Source: Rallus limicola (taxonomy: Eukaryota; Chordata; Aves; Gruiformes; Rallidae). From it: a stretch of 64,000 nucleotides of DNA. Made by a program: the position numbers and the translations under genes. How positions within the stretch are numbered: the stretch's first letter is position 1; each line of letters begins with the position of its first letter. The notes beneath the pieces were generated by a model. That model did not search any database and had not been told where the DNA came from. It saw only the letters and a list, made by a program, of their open reading frames with translations. Positions 39,401 through 51,400 of this stretch are shown in pieces. Location: contig JAKCOZ010000022.1 of the NCBI GenBank assembly GCA_022605955.1, positions 3,844,001-3,908,000 of the forward strand. The letters run 5' to 3'.

Positions 39401-42400
39401 GTGTTCAGTACTCAGGGAAAGGCTGTATGTGTTTGGTAGATGGTCTGCAGTGAGTTGGCTCCTCGTTTCAGTGAATTTGGTGGTGAAGATGTGAAAGCTG
39501 TTTGGAAATTAGATGGAGTAGTTTGGGAAAAATGTCTTTAAAAGAATAATTTTAATACCTCTTCTTGGAGTTTTTTTAGTAAAGCTACCTTTTATTTTTT
39601 TGTTTCCATGAGTTCAAAGGAATCTCTGGAGTTTATCTAAAGCTGTATTACCTCTGTGTGTGCTACAGTAATTATTAGATAATGACTTCACAAAATGCTT
39701 ATATTAGTGGTTTAGGTAATTTTCAATCTACATAGTAAGGTTACTGAACGTCTGAAGGAAGTAAACATAAATCAGATGTTACCTTCCCTTTCTCCTTGAT
39801 GCTTACAAATGGTGTTATGGAGAAATGGATATAAATTGGTCTCTTGAGAGCCCTTTTCAGAGAAACGAGAATTCTGACTAAAAGGTGGCAAGTAGCCTCA
39901 CCTGTGTGGTTGGTCTGTGTTTGGTTTTATCTATATATGGAGTGTTCAGGAGGTTGGGATGATACCAGAACTATTGTGGGAACTAGAAACAGGATTGCTT
40001 ATTTGAAACCCTTCTTTGGTTAACTTCTGTTGCAGTATAGATAATATTCCTAATTTATTGCATAGAAAATGTAAGCTGAAAATATGCTCATGGTTTCTAC
40101 AACAGTATCTTCATGTCAATTTACTCTTTACATGTAATTAAATAAGTAAATATTCTGTAAGTGTTGTATGGAACATGATGAAAAGCTGTAGCTCTTTCTG
40201 GAATTACTTTTTGTAATTTTTTGTCGTTATAATAGGCAGGTGGACAGGTTTGTATGTCCCTTCATTAGTGACCGACTTCTGATTGTCTTTGAGGCTTCAC
40301 TTATACTGTATTCTGGTGCTTAGCCCTTGCATTGATGCTCAGCCATTCCTTAAACCCGCGCAGTGGAAGTCACCTGATGTTGCTCAGCTTTAACACTGAT
40401 GTAATATCTAAATAGATTTTAATCCCCGGTGCGCTTCCTCTCCAGTCCCCATGGCAGTATGCCTTTAAAAAGGAATAACAAAACCCCTCAGAATGTGTGT
40501 TGGGGTCTCCTAGGGAACTATGTATCTTTGCTCTCAACTTGAGATCAAAGCAGGGATGAAAATAGGTTTAATTCCCTTGGTGAAGACTTAAGATTTTTAT
40601 AAAGTGCCGGTTGAGGCTTTTGATCCTGTGTGAGTAATAATAACCTGACTTAATCATAGAGCTTGTGTTGTAGAATGCTTGTATAGAAAATTTGGGAAAA
40701 GTATTTGGAAGCATGTTTGCAAAATGGTTGGGGATCATGTCTGATTCTTGAGATGAAGGCAAATCACTTAATGAATTACAAGAAATTAAAATTGGAGTGG
40801 AGGAGCTGATTAGAGCTACTGCACTTGTGACAGTAGCTTGTATATTTGGCAGGCTGTCATGACTGCATTTATCAAAGAGGCAATGCTGCCTTATAGCAAT
40901 ATATTTAAAACTTGCACACAGTTTAAGTGAGGATTTCTTCTAGCTGCTTTCTCTTAAGACAAGGGGTTTGGCTTATGGCAAGATTTTGAACATGTGTTTA
41001 GATATTTATATAAATTTGTCAACTTAAACAGAATCCTGAGGCTTGGGACTGTCACTACTTGGGTAAATCATGTTAGCTGTGGCCTCTTGGCTTGGATCAG
41101 ATAAGTCCAGAAGTGGTAAAATGTAGATATATTTTGCCAGTATGTCTTTTCTGTTCAATTTCCCTGTACTGTCATATCCACAGAGTTAAATGTTCAGAGT
41201 CCATCCTTAAAATAAATGCTGATGGATAATATGTTTTGAAGGAACTTCTTAAAATAATAATTGTCTCTGTGTAATACTACATTCATGTTTATTTCTAGGG
41301 GAAGGAGCAACCACTGAACTTTCCTCCTCATTCGTGATTCTGTCCGTATGTACTCTAGTAGTACTGGTAATACTGCTTGCAAACTGTGTCTCCTGCTGTA
41401 AAGACCCTGAGATAGATTTCAAGGTAAGCATCTGAAGTTACAAGGGTATAGTCAAGTGGCAATCTTGGCGACGTTCTGATATCCAGAATACTTGATATCA
41501 GAGCTGTATGCTCTGTAGTTATTGCTGGTTCAGTGTCCCTGAACATTGTCTACAAAACAGCCAGCAACTGTATTTCTGAGTGCTGTGAAATCTTGCTGCG
41601 GTCATTTATTTTAAGTATGTGGTCCACGCTGCAGTAAGGACCCTTAATGTCTTTTATAGAATCATTCTAGCTATCAGGATCAGTAGTAAAACTATACCCT
41701 TGAGACAGTTTGGCTACAAAGAACCTTTGTGTTGTTTTTCTGTGTATTCTTTTAACTGTTTTTCTTAGCCTGCTGACAGGGTTTAAGATACATAAGATAT
41801 ATATCCACTGTAGCAAAACTTCTGAGGAGGAATTATTACCAGGAGAGAGCAGTTACTTTAGGAACGTCAGTTATTGGTGTTCCTAAAATTGAGTTTTGCT
41901 CTCATTTATTACTAAATTTATAAATTAGTAAATTATTCATAAGTTATTAGTACATTATGAATTAATAAATTACTAAATTAATATATTACTAATATTTGGC
42001 CTCAGCAGTTTGTGGTAACTCAAAGCCAGGGATAGCTTTAAAGTGAAACTCCAAACAAACCCCCTTTTTGTTAAAGTGATGCTTTATGCTCTAATCTCTT
42101 TACATCAGAAATAAATTGAAAATAAGGAATAGAAAACAGAAAATCTGTCACTGTCCTTGGAAAATTGCTTAGCCTCCTTAACATTGCTCACTTAAAATTA
42201 TCACTAATAGTTTTTTTAGTTCAAGACCGAGATCAGCTTGTTTACTGGACTTTTTTTTTCAGGAATTTGAAGATAATTTTGATGATGAAATAGACTTTAC
42301 ACCTCCAGCAGAAGATACTCCATCTGTTCAGTCTCCAGCAGAAGTGTTTACTCTTTCAGTTCCCAGTATCACTTTACCAACTCCTTCCCAGTTTCCATCT

Positions 42401-45400
42401 CGTACAGGTAAAATGCTGGTTTTTAATGACAGTCCAAAAGAAGGCAACTTTAGTGTCAAAAATGGAGTGTAGCTGATTCTGCTTGACTTTACTATAAGAG
42501 ATTTATTGTTACAAATGTACATAAACTGAGTAAATATATTTTGTAGGGTATAGGATAAAATGTGAAATACTACTTCAGGAATGTGTACGGATTTATGGCA
42601 GGCTGCTATGTAAGGGAGCTTGAGAGAGTGAAATTAGCTTAAATAAACCTCTCTAGAGTACTTTGATTATGTGTTTGTGTACATAAAGGATTTGCATTGC
42701 TCCTAAGGTGGTAGTGACTTCTCTTAGTGGTTTTCTCCATGGGCAAGTTGTCGTGGGGTTTTAGATGTTAGCCTTAAATAGAAGCAAGAGTGAATCTCTG
42801 CCTCGATGGCAGTGCTGCTGTTTCAGCTGCGTTGCTTCCTTAATGTCTCTGTAGACTTCTCATTCTTTAAACATCGTGTGATGTGTGGTGAGACAGAGCA
42901 TTAGATTTCTTTTCCTTGTGTGAAAGGGATTTTGGCTTGTGTTCTTTAAAATAAAGAATTTTTAAAGAGGAAAATCAGGTGTCTTAAACATAAGCATGGC
43001 TTAGCATCAATAGTTCTCATACTGCTTCACATATAATTTTCTCATATTCCTTGTGTTAGATCATTAGGTGTTCAGGGAAGCTTCTAGTAGAATTCCTCTA
43101 CCTACAAATTTCAAGAAGCTGTCAGTGTGCCTCTAATACAAAAGAAATGTTACTCCTCAGTGTTTTAGTGAGTGAAGGGAAAGTCATCTGTGAAAAAATC
43201 TATGTCAGCTCTTCTACATTGCTGCAACTGTTAAAACTGTACTTCCTATCACTAGAAGTTGTTTGCCAGGAGTAAGGCAGTGTGCTCAGGGTGTGCTGGT
43301 AAAATGTAGTTGTGCTGTACAGGCTTCCCCGTGTCCAGGAGCATGTTGACAGCTATACCTCTTCCTGTTAAGTAATACTGGTGTAAACATGGCTTATGGA
43401 AATAAAAATGTGGGCTAGAATTCTCAGTAAGACAAGTAGTAGTGATGGAAGGGTTTTGTGTGTGACCATTTATTAGTGTTCCTAAGCAATTAGGCAGCAG
43501 AGGGCTAATCACCACTGAATCTCTTCTGTAGCGCGGAGCTTGCCATTGTTACTGTCTGCCTTCTGACAGGGGCTGCATCTTGTTTTCTTTCCTTGCCCTC
43601 TCTGGGCTCTTTACATGAAGTGTTTTCAGTTGGAAAATGTCCTTCCAGGTGGTGGCTTTAAGTAGGGAAGTTGAACCCTTCATCTCAAAATGGTAACTGT
43701 CTACTTACCTATAAATGTTAAGGTGTACCAACAGCCAGTGGTGTCTTGGGTTTTCTACTTCTGTTTACATGAGAAACTCTTGTAAGTAGGTTATTTGCTT
43801 TACCCAACTACAGGTGTGCTACAGTTTATATTGGAGTTGGAATTGGCCTTTTTTGCTTTCTTACTGAATGAGTTAAACTAAAATTTGATATTTCATAAGG
43901 AAACTCACTGTGTTGCTGATGGGGGAGGGTTCTAGTAGAGTTTAGAAGCTGGAGCAGAGAAAAGTTACACTTGAGTGCTATTGTCATGTATATCTAATGC
44001 TTTATGTATATCTAATGAGGTGGTGTTGCTTGGGATGGATGTGTGTGCTTAATTGGGAATGAGTATTGTAGGAGCTTCCCTCATTTCCTCAGGAGTTGGT
44101 AACTTTGGCCACGGCATGGTTCAATATGTCTTAATTTTCTTTTCCTTGCATGTGACAGATGGATCAAAGTCTCAAGTTGCACGTCAGAGTCTAAACTACA
44201 TCCAGGAAATTGGAAATGGCTGGTTTGGAAAGGTGAGCAGTTTTCTTCTAATGTTGTGCTGCAATTTGAGTCTTACTCCTGACTAGGCTGCTCTAAGTCC
44301 TTTAAAATGATACTCTCAAAACAAAACCTGAAGTTGAAATTAGATGTTTCCTTGCATGCACTGTTTAGCTGTAATCATGGCACTAACTGGTGCTCCTTTA
44401 ATTTACATGGAGTTGCTTACCAGAGTTACTTACTAGTCAGACACTTCACTTCCATGGATTTTAACGAGCACACTCCTGTTATCAATTCTGGGAAAGAATC
44501 TTTAGTAAATAAGTAGTTTAGGTGTTTTCTGCAAGTTGGTGTGAAGATCAGTTGTCAAGATGTATTAAGCATGAATGTTTAATTATCAAAAACTCTGAAT
44601 GTGTTGACAGGAAAAGCCAGACAGTCGTTCTTACTGTGTGCTTTTAGCTCTCTGCAGGAAAACTCCAACACTTTTTCCTCTTTGACTAAAGACACAATGC
44701 TTATCTTTATTTACAGGTTCTGCTTGGAGAGATCTACACAGGCACTAGCGTAGCGAGGGTGATAGTGAAGGAGTTGAAGGCAAGTGCAGGCCCCAAGGAA
44801 CAAGAACAGTTTTTAAGAAATGGAGAACCATATTAGTAAGTCCTATTTCACAGCTTGGTCAACTAGCTTTGTAGCACCATGTATGAGTTATGGACATTGC
44901 TTCTGTTCAGTGCTGCTGTCTCTACTTGCCCTTCCTTATAAATGAAATCTCTATAGAAAGTGAAATCCATTCAATCCAAAGTGAGAAAAACTGGAGTTTG
45001 CTTAGAAATGAAAATAAGCTCTTGGCTTAAATGTGTTTGACAGTTGTTACTCATGGCTGGAAAATGCACTTGGTTTGCTTTATGAGATTCTCTCCTACAG
45101 CTCTTCCTAGCAAACTCCTGATCTTGCAAACTAACTTATGCCTAATTATTTGCCCCTGGGAACTGAGGTTTAACTCCTGTACTTGGCTTTCCTGTTGGAA
45201 GCAGGGGAATCAGCAATGCTGTCTGTTTGCAGACATTAATTTCTGTACAGTTCCCCCAAAACCCCAGAATTTCCCTAACTCCAGTCCTGCAGTGCTCTAT
45301 GATTGAGAAATCTGACTGGAAATGCCCATAAAACAGGACTGTTTGTGTTCTCTTCCTCTTGTCTTACGCTTGCAGGATACTCACTTCCTCAGGGGTTGAG

Positions 45401-48400
45401 TCTTTGCATACCAGAAAGGAATTTAGTATATGAAAGGGAGTGTCATTTCTCTTCCTGTGCTTTGGGAACAGTGACAGTTTTCTGCAGAGCTGACTGCTAC
45501 GAGTCAGTGTCTTGTGTAGATGACTGGAAGAGGTGTATTGTACTTCACTAGTCACACCTGGTTGTGTGGTTTACCTTGCATGAATATGCCGCAAGTGAGC
45601 AGTCAGAGAGCTTTCTATTTTTCATGCTTTCTAATGTCCTAGTTAGATTTGCATTTAGGCTTAAGCTGTTGGCACTTGTCAGAAGAAGAAATCTCATGCC
45701 TTCTGCTGCATTGGCAGGGGTGGGTTTCAAGCAATTTAGAAAAACTGATCTGGCAGGGAACTAACCTGACTAAAAAAAGGTTTAGTTTTTAGCCAGATCA
45801 TTTCCTCAGTGTAGTTCACAAACCAGTAGTATGTAATGAGTACTGGGGATGGTGGGAGGATTGGTGTGACTTTCTTGTGGCAGCAGTGGCTTTGGTGGTT
45901 GAGAGATCCTCGAGGTTCAGCTGCTTCCTGTGATCTGCTGCAGCCACACAAAGGTGCAAACAACATCTGTGGCTTTGGATACTTCTGCTCATGCGGCCCT
46001 GCTGCCAGTGTTAAGTGTTGAAACCTCTGGTAGGGATTCCAGGGTGTTGCATTATATTGCAAATAAAGTATCCTGCTGTCTTTCTGGCTTTAACTGTGTA
46101 TTTTTGCTCTCAGCATTCTTCAGCATCCAAATGTCCTCCAGTGTATTGGGCAATGTGTGGAAGCCATTCCTTATCTCCTAGTTTTTGAGTTCTGTGACTT
46201 GGTAAGTGCACTTAAACAGCTGCCTCAGCTTTTCTGTCAGTATAAACTGTATGTAGTTATTTAATGCCCTTCACTCACAAAATAATAGTCTTTCTGGGAA
46301 GTTTTCTGAATACACAGAATTTCAGCAGGCAGACTTCTTTGCTGTTTAGAGACAGACTATAAGTGAATTTTTTTTGTTTATATTCTTTGCTATCAGAATT
46401 ACCAGTCTATCTTAGTCTGCCTACATTATGTAGCAAGGAGGTCGTGGATATGGTAATGACAGCCTGGAAGGACTTGAGTTGCTTATTGTAGTGCAGCTTG
46501 TTATTAAAAGCCCAACAAACCTGGAACTCCAGGTGGCTCTTTAAACACTGGCTCAGCAGCTGCTTTCAGTTGTGGTCTAGGTATCATTTAGAGCAGAGTT
46601 CCACAAAAAATGTCAAGATGGAAACACACTCAGAAGTGCATGCATATGTTGTTAAGAAGTAAGATAATTTGCTCTTATAAAATCCAGCAAGATCCTTTTC
46701 CTCTTAAACTCCAGAGCACAAATACAGTTCTAGTTGCATCAGTTGCCCCAGGCAATGTCAGTTAAGAGTTAACATGAACTTTTGAGGTCTCTATGGCCTT
46801 AAATAACTATATCTTTTCATTACTGCTCTTTTGCTTAAATTTATTAGCTGTGATAAATTAATGAGGCAGAAGTGCTGATAAAATCACTCTTTTCTAAATG
46901 GAAGAAATGCTTGAACTTAAGTAACTGATCAAAGTGAAATGTTCTGTTTGTGCTCAGAATTAAAAAGTAAGTGCCTAAGGTTAACCAGAATAATGGTTTT
47001 TACAGTTTTTCAATAGGTAGAAACAGACTATTTCTTACTGATTTAAAACCTGTTACTCAAATTGGAGGTGCTTTAAAGCACTCTTGGAAGACAATTGCAT
47101 TTTATAGTTTCACAGATACACATCCAAATATTTAATCAGATTTAATTGCTGTCAAATCTTTAAATAGTTTGGCCATTTAATCCAACTTTGAATTTGAAGA
47201 TGGAGTAACTTTTAGATATAGGGAAAAAAATATCCTTGTTTGCCTCATGATTAATGCCAGAAATTGTCATGATCCTGCAGAGTAATCTGGAAAGGATTTT
47301 ACAAGGGGATAAAATAAATTTTCACTTTAACTGGGGGCAGTAAGCTTGACAGCCAAAGTGGTAGTTTTATAAATTCAAATGCAGTTAGGTAATTTCTTCG
47401 GAATGGAAAGTAAAAGTCTGTGCTGATTTCTATTCCAAGTGAACTAAACTTGTTTTTAGAAAATTATATCGTGAGTTAAACATGACTGAAGGTCTGTCTC
47501 ACTCAAAGAGCTCTTACTTAGTAGAGCTGAGTGTCTCTTAGACATCACAGTATTTTACTTGCTGTGCACACAACTGTACAGAGTCTCGGCAGACAAAACA
47601 GCCCTGACTTGAATGGCTGTATGCAGAGGTTGAGAGGAGCACAGTCAGTTAGCTCAGTATGGTGGTATGTCACTAATCCCTGTTGTAGTCCTAGGGCCTG
47701 GTGTGGGAGGTAGCAATGTCAGAGTGAGAGGAGAGGCATGAGGAAGGGAGAAATGCGAAGGAAGCTAGATGGAACCATTTGTGATAGAAGGTATGGCTAG
47801 ATCGCTTTTTAGTAGACAGGCTTTTAATGGAGTGTCACTAGGCTGATATACTAGAAGCTGCTTCTCTGTGGTTGGGATGGCAGTTACTTTTCAAGCTTTT
47901 AGTAAGTGATCTTGAAAGCTGGTAGCTGCTTTTGTTGTTTTGCTTGGGTTTTTTCCCCCAAAATTAGGTAAATCATGGGATATGGAGGTATTTCCAAAGC
48001 ATGCAAGTCTGATTCTTCAGCAGAAAGACCATGGGGCAGACAGAGTTGAAATGGTTGATTAAAGGTTCTGGTGTCTTTGGTGACTATGTATTGTTTGAAT
48101 GGGAAGGGTGAGAAATGTTCCTGCTTTGTTAGCAGTAGTATAATGCTATGCTAAAGCTCTTTAGGTTGTGTTACTGGTGTTGCATGTGAATATAGAACAA
48201 AGAATAACCTTGTTTTAATCCCTTGTAGCCTTGTGATTAAGGATTTGACAGTTAAGAAAAAAGGTGGCAAGTACATCAGCTGTGTTGGATGGGAAATTTA
48301 AATGTCTTCAGATAGCAAATTATTTTGAGGATTTTTTGGCAACACAGACTTCATTTTGCACGTCTAGCTTACGAAGGAATGAAAAATGCATCGAGTTTAC

Positions 48401-51400
48401 TGACCAACAGAGTCTTGAGGGTACAGTGGTTGTTTTCTTCAGTCCTTCACATGTCACCTTTCTGCAACTCCTCTCAGGAGGCTTTGTAGCCTTTTTAGGG
48501 CCACTTGACCTTGCCTTGGCTGCTCGGGCATCCCCCTTGGATTATCAGTTCCAAGACCTTTCAGTGCCAAGGAGCCTGGATCAGAGGCACTGGAAACTGT
48601 AGAGCAGAGATAGCAGAGCTAACTGCCGTGGCAGCACCACTGAATGCCATGCAGGCAATTTACTTGTTTTCTTGACCATATAAACTACTTTATGCGTTTT
48701 TGTAACTCAAGATGGCTTGCTTGTATGTGCTGTGACTGTATTTGCTAGTGTTCAGCCTGTTTTATAATGTAATCCACGTTGTTCTGTGTCCCTCACTTTG
48801 CAGAGCTGAGTGAGAACCAAGAGGGGTCAGTTGCACATAAGTGATTTAAAGCTTTTAAATCTGAACTTGCCTTTGCCTGTGTTAAAATTCTTTGAAAAGT
48901 GGTAAATATAAAAAGAAATGCTCAATAAGTTCTTAACCTTCCCCTGCCCCGTATTGGTTTGCTTAGTATGTTGGTGCAGTCTTCTATGAATAGTTAACTG
49001 TTCACTGTTAAACGTTGTAGAATGATGCCAGGTTAAAAATAGTAGGAGCTGGCTTATTAACTTTAATATATTACTCAGCCCTGTGTGGCCAGCATTTTGT
49101 CAGCACAGCAAATCCTCTAATGGACTGACATAATTTATGAGTAAAGGAAAGTTATTCAAATGTGGAAGTAACATGTATATTGTGAGGCTGATTTGCCTAT
49201 CAAACTCTCACAGAAATCCTTCAAGCCTTGCAATTCCCAAAGCAGGTGAGATCAGCAGGATGCTGTGTGTGCTGAGGATGCCCTGTAGCTTGCTTAGGGA
49301 TGTTGCTTTTTAGGGGAAGGTGCCGGCCCACAGGGGTTGGTTCTTTATTTTGCTTGGGCTTTTTCTAATTACTGCTGCTTGAAAAACATGATCTTCAAAT
49401 AAAAAAAAGAATCTTTGCAATGAAAATGTCTTAACCAAGGATTTCAACAAATTGTTTACTAATCAAAGGTAATAGCAGTACTGGGATAATAGATATAAAT
49501 GGTGTGTGGTTTGGAAAAAAAGGTGAGTGGGTGTTGACAATTCACAATGACTTCAGCAGTCACATCTGGCTTCAAAGACTCTGTGCTCTAAGAACTGTTT
49601 GATGTCTCTGACACGTGCCTGAACAAGGTTTGGATAGGATAGGTGGTAGTGACTGCAGGCACTTACACTGTGAAGTCACGGGGTGAAGGGACAGGGACAG
49701 TCGTCCCTGAGGACTTCAGAAGGGGCAATTACTTGGTATTGTGTGACTTAGCAGGTGCCTTTCCAACTTGGTAGAAAATGTTTAGTAGACATAATTTGGA
49801 AACCTCTTTTAAAGCCTGGTGTAAGGAGTTGTGCCAGCTGTTTGGGTGTTGTATGAATCAAATGTGGAATTTGCACAAACAGTAAAACTGCTGGGTAGCA
49901 GTGCATAGAAATGAGCTCCCAGCTTCTGGCTCTTGGAGAGAAAGTATATTAAGACTTAGACAGCTGAACTGATCCTTCTAGAACTGAGAAGAACTGTAGG
50001 AAAGGCAAAACCTAGTTCTTCATGGAGTCCCAGGAGAGCGGTGTCTGCTGGCTATGGCTGATGTTCCTCTTGCTGCCTACCAGGATCCCAGGCCTGTCCC
50101 TGCAGCGCTGCTGCCCAGCCCTCAGCCTGTTGTTGCAAGGGGCTTTTCCTGCCCAGGTGTAAGACTTTTTGCATTTGTCCTTCTGGAGACTGCTGCCAGC
50201 CTGGCCTCTGGATGGCCATACCAGAGTGGTCTTCCAGGCCCCTCCCCGCCCCCCCCCCTCCCCCCCAAGCTTGCTCTAAGCAATGTTCCCCCCACCGTTT
50301 CATGCTTCGAACCTTCCTGTAGCCTCAGACCAGGATGGGGAGATGGAGCTGGAATGTTTCAAGGTGCTGGATTAGCACCAGTTGTTTCCCACAAAAACAT
50401 GTGCCTCCATGAATGATTTAGTAAACAAGGGATGATGCCACACAGAACTGCTGTTACTAACGCGTTTTAAAAATTAAAAAGTAATCCAGGTGCGTTTCAG
50501 GCACCCTGGGACCTAAGTCCACTCGGGACGAACCCAAAGTCACCAGTTGCTGCTTTAATGAGTGATAACGATTTTGGAGCGTTTGACTTTGTTCGGGCGC
50601 TTGCTGCCACCTAGAGCCAGCTGAGCTCGGTGGTTTGTCCTGGTGTTCCTTAGGATGGAAGGTTGGGGATCTGGCTGTGCTGTGGACATGGTTCGTCTTT
50701 GGGACTGCCCTAGTAAGTGTGCTCTGACCATGCAGAAGGGGCAGGGTGTTTGTGTGCAGTGTTTCTGCACCAGTGTCATGCTGGCTCATGTGTGAGCTGT
50801 AATTAAGGCAGGAGAATCAGGAAACATTTTTAAAACTGTCATTCTGTAAGATGCAAATACTTAAATGCTCCTTAACTAGTAGCTGAAATCAGGATGAAGA
50901 GCAGGTAATGAGGACTTCTGCAACGTTAAGCAGTGTCAGAAGCTATGGATGTTTCTCACAAGGTGGTATAGCTATTTGCAGCACAAGTAGTATGTATAAA
51001 GTAAGACAGAATAGCTGCTTGTGTGTACTATAGAATCTATGCATGTCAAAAAAATAAAATGAAGGGTTTTTACACAGGTGTAGTGTCTGCTTTTAAGTCA
51101 CACTACTCCTTTATTAAATATAACCCGGGTTTGTGAGTGTCCAGCCAGACACTTCAGCACTTTGATTGTGATGTACCAAACAGACACCTACTGCATGAAC
51201 TGATAGTGTTAAATTGTTATCCTCAATTAACGGTGGTAAGGAGGAGTGACGTGCTTCAGCTATAGCTCCATGATGTACATGAGCACCAGAGTAGAATTGC
51301 CACCACCCTCTGCATTCTTTGGCTGGAGCAGGCAGTACAATACCTCTATCTAAAGCTCTGGTGAGCTGGCTATGTCAGAAACCCTTTACTCTGAGTGGAT

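Larger units (their letters stand above)
27484..41298 (+). other. LMTK2: LMTK2 intron 1 (13.8 kb)
   Basis: A phase-1 intron. Its first 0.6 kb is CpG island. The rest is AT-rich, with a (GGA)5 run at 31774-31788, a T-rich tract at 35137-35165, a CR1 3' fragment near 37.2 kb, an AT-rich motif-dense block at 37.5-38.0 kb and a G9-type run near 39358. No alternative coding exon was recognised; open frames here are short and lack protein features. Confidence 0.8.

Noticed and set aside
48264..48602. Plus-strand open frame of 112 codons in intron 6 as an alternative LMTK2 exon
   Set aside because: It has no similarity to kinase or LMTK2 sequence, and exons 6 and 7 join in phase without it.
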